From: Hamiltosporidium tvaerminnensis
Taxonomy: Eukaryota; Microsporidia; Dubosqiidae
Assembly (NCBI GenBank): GCA_022605425.2
Contig: CM061251.1
Location: forward strand, 62,001 to 126,000
Direction of reading: 5' to 3'
Length of the DNA stretch: 64,000 nucleotides
Within the stretch, counting starts at the first letter, position 1. Each line of letters begins with the position of its first letter. The notes beneath the pieces are model-generated. The model searched no databases, was not told the origin of the DNA, and worked only from the letters and a program-made list of their open reading frames with translations. Both the position numbers and the translations under genes were made by a program. Positions 32,555 through 46,779 of the stretch are shown here, piece by piece.

Positions 32555-34951
32555 GGAGGTCAGTGTTGATAAATCATAAAACATATACAGTTAATTAAAG
32601 AGTTATAATATTAATTTTTCTTGATTAAAAATGTGCTATATTATTTTTAATTTAGTTAATACATAATACTATAAAAGTTTAAATTTTTTTGATCTACAAA
32701 TACATCAAAATGAATAAATAATATTTTATTTCTTATTTCTTTGTATTTATTTGAGGCTGCACTATTTATATTTATTGTTATATTCTAATGCATTTTCCTT
32801 GTCATAATTCCTATTATTTGCATTTCTGTGGCAAATGTATCAGTAATAACTATAGTTTTATGCATCTACGATTATATGTCCAATATTATACATTTTAGAT
32901 AAATGAATTATCATTATAATATTAATCATGCTTTAATACATCTTGTTACTCAAGAGTTTAATACTTACACTTGTTCAAAGATCGTTTGTTTTTGAAGAGT
33001 TTCTAATGTAAAAATCTTTGATTGAGCATTTCATGTATAATAAATTTATTTCTTTGCCTCTTAACTATTAACGATCCATTATACGCAAAACTAGTAATAA
33101 TTTGTAGACATTCATCGTGTAAAAAATCACAAAAAAATTTTTCAAATTACGCATTTCTGAACATAGCATATGTTTATAAAATCATGAATCTATTATATAA
33201 TTTTTCAAATCTTTTAATAAAGTTATAATGCTTGTTACTATTTAGATATCGAATTTTTAACTAATATTAGATATATTTATATTCTATTCTAAGTTTTTAT
33301 ATTTAAAATTTCATATATTCTAATAGAAATACCTGTAAATAGATTTTCGGAATTATTGTAACCATATGTATCAATTTTTTAGAAATAGCTTTATTTAATT
33401 CAGATACATCGTTTTTTAGTCAATGAATGCCAAATTTCTTTATAAGGGGGGAATGTCTTATATTGTTTTCATGTCATTATGCAGTTCTGGTTTTGACATA
33501 GATAAATGCCCCGTCTTAAAAACCATCTTTATTCCGAAAAATAACTAAATTGCAAAGCAGTTCATTAAAAAAAATGTAAACCAATTGATTAACAAGATAG
33601 TTTCCTGTGTTGTTAAGCCCGTGGTTGGAGTCTGATTGAAAATTGAAAAGCATCATAGGCTGCAAAACCAGCAGAATTTCTACTTATCCGACACTTCCAA
33701 ATTGTTTAAGATTAAATAAGATATATCTCGGCGACTTAAATGAGGTTTTAGACGTTGCAATGCCAGACCAAAAGATAAAATCTGGCATTTAGCTTTTAAT
33801 CTGTAAAATGTTTTATATTTGTATCTCATAAGCGCCAGGACTTCTAATCTGAGCTGAAAGCCTATATTTCCATGATTTTACACGACCATTACTACAAACT
33901 TATCGCTATCTTTCAATCGGTTTACATAAACAACTACAACTAACTTTATAAAATTTTCATATTTTTGTAGAGTCTCGCCTCCTTAAACAAATTCTTATCG
34001 AAATCAACCAAAATGTAGTATGATTTTAATCTACTAAAAATCCAAATACTGACTATTATATTGATTTCACATAATCATCAGCAAAAAGATAGCTGTAATG
34101 TTGTAACCCATTCTGTCTCTTTCTATCATAAAATTATTTCTTATACAAAGGATTTTTTTAGCGGTATCAAAAGACACCTTTATTACCTATAGATTTAACA
34201 AAAATTGTTGTATTCCATTATTTTTCCCGCTTTCGTTTATTACATTTAGTTGCTAATTACATTAATTAACGTAAAAGCAAACAAATTAAAAGGATAAAAA
34301 AACCAAATATTGGTAAATCTATGTATTTTTCAAAGTTTATTTTAGTAGCTTAGAAGTAATTATTTTCCTTTTTATGACATAAGATTAAAATAAAGAAAGT
34401 CCAAATATAAAGGAATCGTTAAAAAGCTATACGAAGACATCGAGCAATAGAATACTTTGAAAAATAATTTACTCAAATAACATTTTGTTGAATGTTCTTG
34501 ATTTTATTATATTAACTTTTAAATAATCAATTTTCTAATTTCTTATGTTTGTGATTTTATTCGTTTTCAGTTCCTTTTTAGCGGTTTTTTTCCGCAAAAA
34601 ATGAAAAAATGTATCGTTCCCACCCACATGCAACTATCAGATATGATAACATGCAAATTTATCTTTGGCTATCTTTCAACTCAAATAGAGGAAACTAACT
34701 CAATAAAATGTTATTTTAAATCCGAAATCTTTATATTTAATATTTAAGTATTAGGAAATGTTATACACGTATACCATACGATATAAAATATTCGAGAAAA
34801 TTTCAACAATAGCTTTTTAAAATAATAAAAACCACAATTTTATTTTACAAAATAATTTAATTTATTGCTATTCTATAATCTAATAATCAAATTTTTAAAT
34901 CAATATTGAACCAAAAAGTCATGTATTTGATCAATTTTCTACGCCAAACAT
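32555..34951. other. AT-rich intergenic stretch, no gene seen
   Basis: A slightly less AT-rich zone at about 33440-33720 and again at 33800-34000 contains no coherent frame. A G6 run sits near 33447. Nothing further is supported. Confidence 0.5.
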
Positions 34952-36392
34952 ATGAAAGTATTTTATTTTTTGTTTCTAAATCAATTATGTTTGTCTACAT
35001 CTAAAAAGAGAAAGAGTTCATACATTCCCAAGTCTAATGGTGATTCTATTCAACAAATTTCCACTTCATCTTAAACGAGTACAAATAAAAAATTTAAAAT
35101 TGAACATAAAGATATAAAAAGAGAATATAATGATCCTAAAAAAAGCGAGTTAAAAAACATGTATAATGATATAGTAGAGTGTATTAGGTTTTTTGAGAAT
35201 AAAAAAAACGAAGAATTATTAGAGGGAGGAAATTTTAGGGTCTATAAATAAGTGAAAGAAGTGTTGGATAAGTTTTTTATAACTTACAATTCTCGGCAGA
35301 AAACTCCCAAAAAAGAAAATGGAAGCTATGTTCAGCCATATTCCAGTGGAGTAGTATTAAAAGAATTAGAAGAAATGTGAAATTATGTGAAAAATAAAAA
35401 TATCATGGATCCTGGATTTGTAGACAAAAATTTTGAATTTTCTAATAAATTAATTCAAATCGAACGGAGCAAATATGATAATTTTATAGAAGACGATAAT
35501 AAAATTTTGGTGCAAGAAATTGAATTGAAAAATAAATTTAATAATATACTGTCTAATAAAAATTATTCATTTTTACAAGATTTGATGTATTTTCATTTTT
35601 ATACAAAGATAATTTTAAATCCAATCTAAAATTTGGTAACGTTTTACTTGCGGCTTTTTTATTTGAAGTAATTGAAATAGAATTAGAAAAAATGTTTGAT
35701 ATTTGAGTCAAAAGAGCAAGAATCAAGTAGTTTTGAATTCGAGATAAATATATTGTATTTGCGACCTTTACTTTCACAAATTTTAATTTTGATAAGTGAC
35801 AACTCTTCTCATGTTAATTTGTATTTTTATTCGAGTATATTAAATTTCATGTCTTATTCACTTAAATTGAAGGGAATACTAGAAACATCTTTTTGTAAAA
35901 TTATGTTAAATATTATATATTCCTGTTGTTTTTATATCGAAATCAAGGATGCGGTTGCTTTACTAGATTCTGTAATTGACATTGGTAGAGATATTCTGGG
36001 TGGATTAAACAATACAAGGTTACACTTGAAAAATTCACAGATATTCTGAAGAGATTTGCAAAAGAAGAGTTATTGTGGGATCGTATCCTGGCATTAAGAT
36101 TATTTTACACAAAGTACAAAAGCAAACTAGCTCATAATATTTTGGACAAGTTATATACCAAACAGAATACTTTTACTCAAGAAAAAATTATATCTCTTAG
36201 AAACACAGATATTAAAAAGTGGTTTAAAATATTAATTACAAATTTTATTTGTACGAAATGATGAAAATAAAGATTTTTGCACGGTATGATTTATCAAATG
36301 ATCATTTAAAATCAATTTGTACGTTTGAATATTCAAATATGAGGTTAATGAATGATCATTTACGAAAATTCCATAATTTCTTAGATAAATAA
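34952..36392 (+). pseudogene. Decayed secreted protein, family S copy 2
   Basis: The start MKVFYFLFLNQLCLST is a signal peptide, followed by SKKRKSSYIPKSNG. The same frame then runs through three stop codons (TAA at 35072, TAA at 35249, TGA at 35378) with good protein between them: KNMYNDIVECIRFFENKK, VKEVLDKFFITYNSRQK and DKNFEFSNKLIQIERSK. After 35629 two frameshifts are needed to read NVLLAAFLFEVIEIELEK; the original frame resumes at 35696 with FCKIMLNIIYSCCFYIE and DAVALLDSVIDIGRDIL. Later parts (KLAHNILDKLYTKQN; NMRLMNDHLRKFHNFLDK) end at 36392. All blocks have counterparts in the pseudogene at 24280-25738. It is a relatively young pseudogene, since the three stops are single point changes. 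Confidence 0.8.
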
Positions 36393-38739
36393 TAAATTAA
36401 AGATTTTTATTTTCATTAAATTTAACCAAAATTAATTTTTGATCAATAAAAATATATGCTTGTGATATTTTTTCAGTTATAACAGTTTATCCTTTAAGTA
36501 TTTATATTTGAGATATCGTAAATTGTAAATTGTATTTGAATATATATAAATCTAATATGCATCTATGCCTTATTTGTACTCGACGTATATTTTGTATATT
36601 ATATAGCAATACCGATATCTTAGTTCTATATTTTTTGGCGTTTTTTAACTTCTAATCTAACTAAAATAACCAAGCGATGAATAAAAATCAGTTAAGAATG
36701 TTTACTGAACGATTTCCGGTTTTCATCAAATCTAAATCCTATTAAATTGTAAATCAAATAAACCGACTAATTATTTGTTTGGTTTAAATTTAATAATTGT
36801 TAATTTGCTCTTTAAAATTCATCAATTTTGTTTAGATGTTTTCGTTATAAGAAAACCCTCTAAATGTAGTGATTTCATGGTTAAAATTGAACCAATTTTG
36901 TGATTTGGAATTTCGATTTAAGAAGATTGTATTACAGATTTGAGGCTTTGAATAATATGTTGAGACTTGAAGTTTGAAATATTCGTTTAGCCGATGAATT
37001 TTAAGGTATGCAAGAAGTTATAATATAATGTAAGCTCATTTGTTTGTACTTTCTTTTTGAACGGAATTATTCTTTTCAATTGCCTTGGATTTTTAATAAT
37101 AGCTTTTAAAATTATAGATTAATATTGCGGTTTTCATGGTTAAATAAAAAAGAGTTTTGTGTCTAAATAAACGGTAAAAAATACTAAACATTAGATAATG
37201 CTTTCGCAAAAAAAGCATTCTAATCATTCATTTCTGTTCCAATTCTTCTTTAATTGATTTGTTTTGCTATTTTAAAATCTAATACTAGATTAAACTTTAA
37301 ATGCCAATGGCTTTTAGCTGCTCAGATTATAATTAAAAACAGACAAAAACAAGCAAAAAAACAGATAATTTGTTAAGGAAAATGAGAAAAGAATATTTGT
37401 ATAGGTAAGAAAACTACAATGGAGTTTTCTTAATGTCAAAAATATTTCAAAAAAGTCAAATTCCACGTTATTCTGTCAAGAGAATATTTCAAGCCCAGCT
37501 TAAAAATTAAATATATCCACTTTATAAAAATTTTAGCGATGAATTTATATCTTGCGTTAAGAAATCCTATATTAATAATTGCATGATCCTATGCCTCAGA
37601 GATCAATATGAGGTAGCCGAATTAAAAATAGATTATTACGTCGTGAAATAAGGAATCTTCTCTATTAAAAAATGGTGGAGGTAAAAAAGTATTTTTGATA
37701 AATAAAAGTGTAATTTATATTTAAAACTAATTTCCAAGGCTAAAAAACCAAGTAAGCAATCGAGAAATTCCATTTCTTGGCTCTTCTTTTATAGGAACAG
37801 AGCATGACCTATAAGTAAATTGGAGCCTCGCCAAACTCATGTATTTTATAGAAATTTATTTTAATTGGTTAAATTATCCGCCTAACGAAAAGGGAAATTA
37901 AGTCATGAACCTTCATTGTAGAAGGACAAAATTTGTTTGAATATAGCCACAAAAAAGACTGAAAAAAGCTTTTACTACCTTTAAATCTCGGTTATAATCT
38001 TTAATCTAAGAATAGATTTTCAAAATTGTAAGAGAAATCGGAAACGTTCATCTTCTTATGAACGAGATTTAAATGAACTCATTATTATGTTTAAACATAA
38101 AAAAATCCATTGACTCAAGAGACTAGGTGCATATTTGAACATTTTTCATTAAAAAATAAGAAAAGGCTATACTAACACAAATCTATATATTGGAACCAAA
38201 GAAGAACTAATGCGAAACATCAAACGGAAGTTTACCATACCTTATAAAGCACTTTATTAATTATTTCATACAGAAACGACACATATAGAACCAATCTATA
38301 TTAATGTTATAAATTGAAAGTAAGCATATAGAACAAAGAGAGCAAAACAAAAGACTGAACATAAAAGCATAAACTTATAAAAAAATAATGAAAGACTCAG
38401 ACACGATGCACAAATTAAGCTTGTATGTCGAAAAACTGTCTCAGAAACAGCAGATTATGCTTCCATAAAAAAACTTAGAGTTTAATGATTTAAATATCTG
38501 GAATGTAGATTAAATAGAGGTAGGTATTACTAAGAATTTAACTTCTGAAATTCTATTTTTCAAAAATCTAAAAATAAAATATAAACGATTTTAATTATAT
38601 TTTAAGCAAAATATTGTGACACAATGACAAATTTCTGCTCAACTATTTAAATGTTTAATCTGTTTCATTTTTCTGAACATTATATTTTACTAAGTTAATA
38701 ATTGAAAATTATTTTACTAAAACTTATTTAGTCAACAGT
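36393..38739. other. Gene desert, first part
   Basis: No frame above background, no repeat and no RNA gene recognised in about 2.3 kb. Confidence 0.5.
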
Positions 38740-39900
38740 ATTACGCTCCAAAGAGCTCTGGTTTCATTTACTATAAACTTTATTTTATCATGATCAAGTG
38801 TCGCTCTTTCAATTCCTCAAGTACCAAGAGTAGGCAGATATTTCTTTGAAATTATCTAGCCAGTATGTTTTAATCTACAAAAATTTCTTTGAACAACTGG
38901 CATTGGCTTATAAATTCTTTTAAATACCATACTTTCTTATATTTGTTCAAAATAAACCAATCATCGGGGTTCCTTTTCTTTTAATTTTGTTTAACCATTC
39001 TATATTTCGCAATGAATGAAATGCCATAATGTTTTTACAAAGAACAACTCTTTTTTTAAAGTTCCTTATTAACCCGTATATTCTATATATTATCTTTATT
39101 TACATATGCACATTATCGCTTCCCATTGAGTTTTCAATATCTAGGTTCTCACAGCCGTACATTGCTATAAATCAAAGAAAAGTTCATTAAATTTTCTTAC
39201 TTCTCCAGCTTAAAAATTGTGATTTTGGGATTTCTTGTAAGCGTAAATATGCTTTATGTCCTGCTTTAATTCTCTCGGATGATACACCACTGTACTCATT
39301 ATTCTTCGTGAAAAGAACTCATAGGTATTAAAAGAAGAAATTATTTCAAGCAGTATAGATCTACTTAAAAAAGGTGGATTTTTCTCTGGTTACTCAAAGC
39401 CATCATGTAGGTATTTAATTTTAATAAATATGAAGACCTGAGTTTCTTGTTTTACTGCGCGAAATTTCTGACAAGATCGCGAAAGTCGTCTAATTTTTAA
39501 GATATGATATCGATGTGGTCGGTATAGCCTAAAATGCACTTCTCTATTGTAAAAAAATTCTTACGGAAAAAATCTCTACGATACAATAGGATTTACAAGC
39601 TCGATATTAAAAAGCACACAGGAAAGCACATCTCTTTGTCCCGAACCAAGGCATATTTTGAAATTTTCAGATCGTTTTTCTGAAATAAAGTTTACTCTTT
39701 GACTTTTTTAGAGTTTTCTGAATTAACTTACGAGTTTCTCGAGAATCTGCGATTTAAATGGTATTGAATAGTAGTTTTTCGCCCAAAGCTATCATATATC
39801 TGTTTATTGTTTACAAAAACCACCAATTTTTATAGAAAACTTTATAAACTTGGTAAAGTTAAAGAATCTTCTATTTCACCCACAAAAGCATCTCAGATAA
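38740..39900 (-). mobile_element. Decayed non-LTR retrotransposon reverse transcriptase (RTE/jockey-like)
   Basis: On the minus strand, allowing frameshifts, the landmarks of a LINE reverse transcriptase appear in the correct order. Near 39820 is FVNNKQIYDSFGRK (compare FxDFKQAYDS). Near 39650 is GSGQRDVLSCVLFNIELV (compare GVRQGDALSCLLFNIALE). Near 39510 is ILGYTDHIDIIS (compare LLAYADDIDIIG, so the catalytic YADD has become YTDH). Near 39230 is KAYLRLQEIPKSQFLSW, and near 39160 is AMYGCENLDIENS (compare LYGAEAW). Near 38910 is MPVVQRNFCRLKHTG (compare VVQRIRIQRLRWLGH). Many stops and shifts make it inactive. It is a different type from the RLE element, resembling the arthropod LINEs annotated as endonuclease-reverse transcriptase. 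Edges are approximate; no upstream endonuclease was recognised. Confidence 0.75.
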
Positions 39901-42029
39901 CAGAATTAATTGAATACGATTTTAATCTAAAAATTTCGCTGTGAATTAAGTAAAATATGCTGCAAAGATCGATATAGACTTCATTTCAATAATCTATAAT
40001 AAGCGGATAAATTTCGTATTCTTATTTGATGCAATGTAAAATATTTCGGGCATATTTTTTCTAAATAACAAACTCTTCACATAATCAATTGAACTTTCAT
40101 AAAACATTATCTCGTTAGATTTTTTAAAAAAATCACCGCTTAAATATGTAATGCTTTTGATAAAATATATATTAAACCGTTTGCTTAAATATTACAAGCT
40201 CAAGCTACACTATCTATTTAAGCTTATTGTAAAGATAAATCTCGAGATTTATAACATATTCTTATGATACATTACAATTTCTATGAATTTAAACAATAGA
40301 AATATTAGGAAATATTAAATATAAAACGACAATGAGATTGAAAGGCATTCTTTGCCAATAGAAGTCCACGAATTTTTAGTTTGTGGGTTTAAAAAAACCA
40401 AGAATAGATAATACGGCTCTAAAATGATTCTCTATCAACACGATGCTTTCTTGGAATTACAACGAAATGTTAAATATATTTATAGTATAATCTCGATCAA
40501 ATAAATATTTCTTTGTAATTTAATAATAAATGACAATTTAAAGAATAAACTATCCACGAAAAAGAAGAAAGATTAAGCTGTTTTCTTATTTCAAATTCAA
40601 ATCATAAGATAGTTTCAACTTTCTCAAAAGCAAACCCATACAATTGTCAGAAGCTTCTCTACCCCAAAAATGGTAAAAAAATAATATATTTCTTTCATAA
40701 ATATTTATTAAAACAGAAAGCACTAAAACAATTATAGTTTATATGTCATTGTTATAAATATACAGATTTTATTTATAGAATTTTTTCGGCCATAAAACAG
40801 GTATTTTTACTGAACGTCCTTGTAAATAGATTTTATTCTTAAATATCTGGTTTCTGAGTCATTCGAAGCCGGAAGAAAAATATTCGTGCACCTCGGAAAT
40901 ATTTTATTCCATAAAAACTCTAATATTACTTCATTCAAACATATATTTCATAAAAAACCTTAATTTAATTTAACTTAAACATATATTTTAAAAAAATATT
41001 TCCTTTTCATATAAAATTTACAAATGAAAAATAAGTTTTTTCAGATAATTTTTTGCATAATAATCTTATTTATAAGCCTATAAATGTAGCTCTTACTGTT
41101 ACCCATAAATATTCTTACAACTGAAAAGAATAATGTTCTTTTTTTTCTAAAGTGAATATTTCATATATTCACTGGAATGTATATTATTGTAAAGGATTTG
41201 GCTGAATTTATTTTGTAACCTTATTTTTATAAATTAACGGAATATATTAGCGAGTCAATTGCAATAACACCTTATATTTTTTCTTAAGTTTTGGATTTGA
41301 TCGTTTTCTTGTCATATTTTCGATCAAATTTGTTTGTAAAAGATATTAGTTTAGGGAATAAATTTACATTTAAATATTAGCCTATTTTCTTAAATATATA
41401 TTTCAAAACTAAAATCTACATTAAAAGGAGCAAGAAATCTTACAATGTCTAGATCACAAATTTTCAAAGCCATTTCTTATATTTTTTAGACATTTTTTAT
41501 GGTTTTAAATTGAGTAATACACCCGTTTATCTTTCTATTGTATTTTTGCTGATTTATCAAAGACTATAGATTGGTTTACAGAATTTCTTAAAATATTATC
41601 CATCAAATTTGTTTTTTAACCAAAGAATTTACACGCCCTAACTCTTGTACAAATAAATTTCAACTGAACACATGATATCCAAATTCTACCGAAGTATCTC
41701 CGTTTCAAGATATATTATGATCTATATATCCCCACTTTAAATATTTCATGATTAATATATTTTTATTAATTACATTTCAATTTATATAATCAATTGAATA
41801 TTACAGTTCTATCTGTTCATAATCAATTCTTTACTAATAAAGTTCAAAGAAGCGAACTGATTTTTTAATTCAACATAACAAATGACAACATAAATTTATC
41901 ATCTTAACCTTTTTAGCTTAGGTTAGGTTTTTTATTCTTTTTGTTTAAATTTTATAATCTTCTGGCAGTAGGTTCATTTGTACGTTTCTTATTTGATTAA
42001 TACTTAAATTTCAGAACACCTTAAGCAAA
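39901..42029. other. Gene desert, second part
   Basis: AT-rich with no coherent frame. Older sequence of the LINE at 38.7-39.9 kb could extend to about 40.4 kb, but I could not read any of its domains there. Confidence 0.45.
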
Positions 42030-44170
42030 TCCCTAAAAATTCATTCTTTTTTTTTGATTATCATATTTCTCTTCTTCTGATTCACTTGCTTTTATTTTTC
42101 TCAATGCTTTAAACCTTTAAATCATATTTATTCTGTTGAGTTTAAAATCCATTTTCCTAACAGTTGTTGTTTTTTTTATTTGATAACAAAAAGATGTGTG
42201 GAATAGATTTATTTATCTAGAAAAAAATACTTTTTCGTTTGTTTCATACTGTATTTGTATATCTATGGTTGTATAGCTTGCTAGTATCTTCATTTTAATT
42301 TAATTGATAATTACATTATATCAGACTATCCGAGCACTAATTATTTTATAAAATTATCATTCACTAGATAAATAAATAATTACAAACAGAAAAAATAAAA
42401 AAACATTTATTCTACGACAAATTGTTTATCGCTAGAAAATCAGCTCAAAGAAACTGTTTTCTAGATTTTAATACATTGATTGATATTTTACAATTATTTC
42501 TTAAAAAACCAAAAAAGGAATATTTATAAATCTCTTTCCATGTATAAAAACCAGAAAAGAGATTTTTTACATGGATCTACATAATTTTTTAAACCATTAA
42601 AACATTTTTAAAATTTTTTGTTCTATTTATTCACAATCTTATTGTTTAAATACGATTTATTTAAAAATCATAAGATTCGTATTCTCTATTGAAACACTTT
42701 TATTAGTCTCTTAAATTTTTTGAAACCATTAAAAATTTCTTGATGTTTCTCTTGGCTTAGTCATGATATTACTCGATTATAAAATATTAGATATTCAGGA
42801 AAAGAAGGAGATATTACTTTAACAGTGCTTAAGGTTGTATTTAAGTTATTTTAAATTGCATTTTAAATATGTAAAAGATTTAGCTTGGTATATAGGAGTC
42901 TATTGAAACCAAACTAATTTTTAACCCAGATAGAAAGAGCTTTCTGGGTGCCAAATACAAGAATTTCTAAAAAAATATATTTAATGTGGTTTAAAATATA
43001 CCTTTCTAAGAAATACCTAGTAAGTAGCCCTTTAAGAAATACACAATTTTTACCTTTTTAGGAAAAATAATAATAATTAGCTTTTACGCTAGTAGAAATA
43101 GATCGAATTTTACATTCAACAAAAAAAGAATGACGAATATTAGATTTATATTCTTAAGTATCTTTGAATGAGCAGTACTAACTTATTTTTTTATTTAGGA
43201 CTTTAAAACTTCTACTAATATGTTTTCTGATATATTTCTAAAGAGTTTTCATTTCTGAATTCTTTTTCTTCCTTTTAAAAATTTCATAATAAAATTCGGT
43301 ATTTTTAATCAAAAAAATTTATCTTTCTGATTCCTATGCATCTAATTTTTCAAAGCTTACTTCAGTATTTTCTATTTTTCCGCTCATCCTGCCTTTTTTC
43401 TCATGAATTCCTTATTCCTTCTCCTTTGCCTCCTTTCGTTTAAAAAAACAAACTATTTCTGATTTTCCTCATTAATCAATATATTACTTATATATTCCTA
43501 CTATCTTCATTTTAATATTTTAATTTGTTTAATTATAACATTATATCAGACTATTCGAGCATTAATTATTTTATAAAATTATCATTAAATAAGTAGATTT
43601 ACTACAAGAAGATCTTCAAAAATGAATTCTATCCTAATATTAGTTATATAAAGCTAAAATAAGCTCAAAACTCAAATTCTAATATCTTTGTTACCTTAAA
43701 TCTTACTTTAAAAATATATTTGAAGTAATTAAACAAAATTATTTGAATATCTTATTCTTGTAACACATTAAAATCTCTATAAATAATATTTAACAATAAT
43801 TACTTTGAATATATTTTAAATTAATAAAACATTTTTAAAGTATTCTAAATTAACAATCTCTATTAAAATTATATTGAAAAATAATTACTTGAATACATTA
43901 TTAAACCAATAAAAAGCTTTAAAGTATTCTATATTATAATTCTATAAATAATATTTAACCTTAATTACTTAGAATATATTTTATATTAATAAAATATTTT
44001 TAAAATATTTATCTTATACATATCACACTATGATTCCTGTGTAAAATTTAAAAAGAAATCCTTTAAGAGTCTTTTTTATTTCCGAACACCATTATCAGAT
44101 TCTTCTATTTCTTAGAGTTTTAAACATTTCCATATAAGTCTTCATGATATTAATCGATTATATAAGAGAC
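42030..44170. repeat. Diverged ~1.2-1.4 kb segmental duplication
   Basis: Three blocks recur in the same order. About 42040-42110 (TTCTTCTGATTCACTTGC) relates to about 43320-43390. About 42300-42380 (ATTATATCAGACTATCCGAG, ATTATTTTATAAAATTATC) relates to about 43530-43590 (ATTATATCAGACTATTCGAG, ATTATTTTATAAAATTATC). About 42710-42790 (CATGATATTACTCGATTATA) relates to about 44130-44170 (CATGATATTAATCGATTATA). This looks like an old tandem duplication. The first block resembles the minus-strand decayed frame at 22.6 kb. Confidence 0.55.
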
Positions 44171-44360
44171 CACTTATATATTCCTACTTATATCCTTATT
44201 TTAAGTCATATATGCTTCTTACATTTTAAATATTAAATATTTCTAACTTATATATTACTATTTATATCCTTATTGAAACTTATATATTACTATTTATATT
44301 TTAAATATTAAATCTTTCTAACTTATAAATTAATTACATATATCCTTATTATAACTTATA
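44171..44360. repeat. AT-rich simple repeat flanking retroelement copy C
   Basis: Variants of TATATTACTATTTATATTTT and AAATATTAAATCTTTCTAAC alternate. The same sequence recurs at 49627-49690, directly after copy D, so the element copies sit inside or beside a repeated AT-rich sequence. Confidence 0.65.
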
Positions 44361-45303
44361 AGGCCACGAAACGGAGCTGTGTTCTGTTATATCCAGGATA
44401 GAAATGTATTCTGGGGAGCAGATGGTATGTGTCAACATTGCGGGAAGTCTGGTAAGACTGTAGATCATCTAGCAACTCGATGTGAAAAAATGCTAGGTCA
44501 TGACTACACCAGACGGCATAATGAAGTGGTTAGATGTCTACACTTACTTCTTCTAAATAGATATAATTTTAAGTCTTTAAAACGAATAAGGAGTCACTCA
44601 GTTCAAAAAATTCTTGATAATAAGTATGCAGAGCTAAGAGTGGACACCAGAATTAAGACTGATGTTAAAATTCGGAATAACAGACCGGACATATTTATTT
44701 TAGATAAGAAGAAGAATAAGATAACACTCATTGAAGTAGGAATCACTTCTCAAGATTCACTTCAAATAGTCATAACTAATAAAAGTTGGGAAGTATGACA
44801 TCCTAGCCAATAAGTTGGGTCTTATTTATATGTGTAGTCTTGAGATAATCTCTTTATGTAATGACCTGAGACGGTATTGTGACAAAATACCATAAATCTC
44901 ATCTTAAAAGACTAGAAATACCCATGAATGTAGAGGCATACATTCAGTCTATATTACTTAAGAAGACAGTCGAAACAATTTCCTTTGATCGACGAAGAGG
45001 ACTTGAGTCAGGACAAATGCCGAAGAGAGCTGGGAGAGAGCGTTAATGGGTGTTATTATGAGATCAGAGATGCATGAGGAACCAATACCCCCTTTAAAAG
45101 AAGCGAAAACAGAGGAAGATGGTGCAAAAAATTTACAACCAAAAAATAAAGCACCCCTTATTTCACAAGGAGGAACCACTTTAGAAGAACCGACCAATAA
45201 CATAAATAAATAGTCGGATTTGGAAGAAGAGACAAAAGTGGTTAAAGAGGTAGAAGAAAATATATAAAAATGGTAAAAAAATTTTAACTCAGAATTTTAT
45301 TAA
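44361..45303 (+). mobile_element. RLE-type non-LTR retrotransposon, 5'-truncated copy C
   Basis: It begins abruptly at AGGCCACGAAACGGAGC, matching copy D from 48682. The CCHC knuckle CQHCGKSGKTVDHLATRC is intact, as is the endonuclease core RPDIFILDKKKNKITLIEVG (about 44680-44745). After LQIV a frameshift near 44775 breaks the frame, and small indels follow. The acidic tail and the 3' end TTTTAACTCAGAATTTTATT are retained. It is a dead but fairly recent copy: nucleotide identity with copy D is high. Confidence 0.9.
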
Positions 45304-46779
45304 ACAAAAAAAATACACTTAGATATATACTATTAGATAGGTAAAACAATTTATTATACTACACCTTCTTCTTTAAATGTATTTTTATCTAATTTTATTT
45401 CTCTAAATATTAAAATCTTATATTCCATCCTAATATAATTTCACATTAATTAAATTCATTCTGATAAATTTCTTATAAATTCAATCTTAATTTTATTCGA
45501 TGATTTAATTTTAATCTTATCTAATAAAATGATGCCTGTATGATTACTTTGGCATTTAATTCGTATACTTTTGTCCCTAATTTTTATTTAGAAGTTCTAA
45601 ATACTAACCAAGTAACTTAAAGATCAAAACAATAGAATTAAGTTTCTGTATTAAGAAGATTATTTTAAATAAATATGATACAGGTCTAATCTTGAATTTT
45701 ATTCCTAGTTTGAACTATTTGTGAATAAATCTTAACAAAAAATTCTTAATTTCACTTATATTAAATTAAAATAATACTTTAAGTGTATAGAATGCTAGTA
45801 TGAGATATATCTTTGATATAATATTATTCTTAGCATCTAATTATGTTTTATTATCGTATGTTACCCAAAAAATTCTGTTGCAAACATACAGTGGATTACT
45901 AGTATTTTACAATATATTATGCTATTAATTTACTATGTATTTCTCTGTTGCCTGATAGACATCAAAAGATTGCATTTACATGTGTTTTTAATCTATCAAA
46001 GATTTTGGCACGTATTGGAGTATAAATATAGCAGATTAAAACAAAATTTTCGGTTTATAAATTATCTATGATTGCGACTTCTTAATATAACAGATTTGTT
46101 ATAGTGAGAAATCCCAAAAAAAATATTTTTTTGATAACCTATTTAAAATTTAATTATAAAAGTCGGACTTATAATCTCATTCAGTAGCTAAAAATTTTAA
46201 AATATATAAATTCAAATAAAATGTAGGACTTAAATAATCGTGTTTGCTAGCTGAAAAGGGTAAAAAAATATCTACAAACTAAAATAAAATGTAAAATTCT
46301 TTTTTTTATTCTCTTCTATCAGATATAAAGTACTATTATGGCAATATTTTTATTAAATTTCGTCTATTTCGAGAAGATATATAATTTTAGCTATTTAAAA
46401 TCACACTCTGCTCGAATACACTTAAAAATTGAAAAACTAATCGATAAAAGAATAAAAGATTTTAAATAATTGGCTTAAATAAATCTCTTTTATTACAAAA
46501 CGAAAGACATCTTCAATTGATGATTTAAAATATTCAATTGTTTAGTATTTTATTTGAAGGTACCAATATAAGATATGATAATAAATGGTAGATGAATTTT
46601 ATTAAAAATTAATTTAATATCTGATGTAAATCATTAAGGAAATTAAAATATGATTAAAAGATTATTAATAACCTTTTTTCATTTTGATACACTTTGTTTA
46701 AGATAAAGAAAATCACTGCAGATTTATAAACAAACACTCGATTTCAAATCTATATAACAAAAAAAACAATAATAAACAA
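45304..46779. other. Intergenic stretch before the RhoGAP gene
   Basis: AT-rich, no gene or repeat recognised. The RhoGAP leader immediately upstream of 46780 is A-rich (ACAATAATAAACAA) without a CCC run. Confidence 0.5.

Noticed and set aside
30418-32584. Minus-strand frames of up to 209 codons over the Thr-rich gene
   Set aside because: The repeat unit lacks stops in several frames; the sense frame alone carries ordered Cys motifs and a hydrophobic segment.
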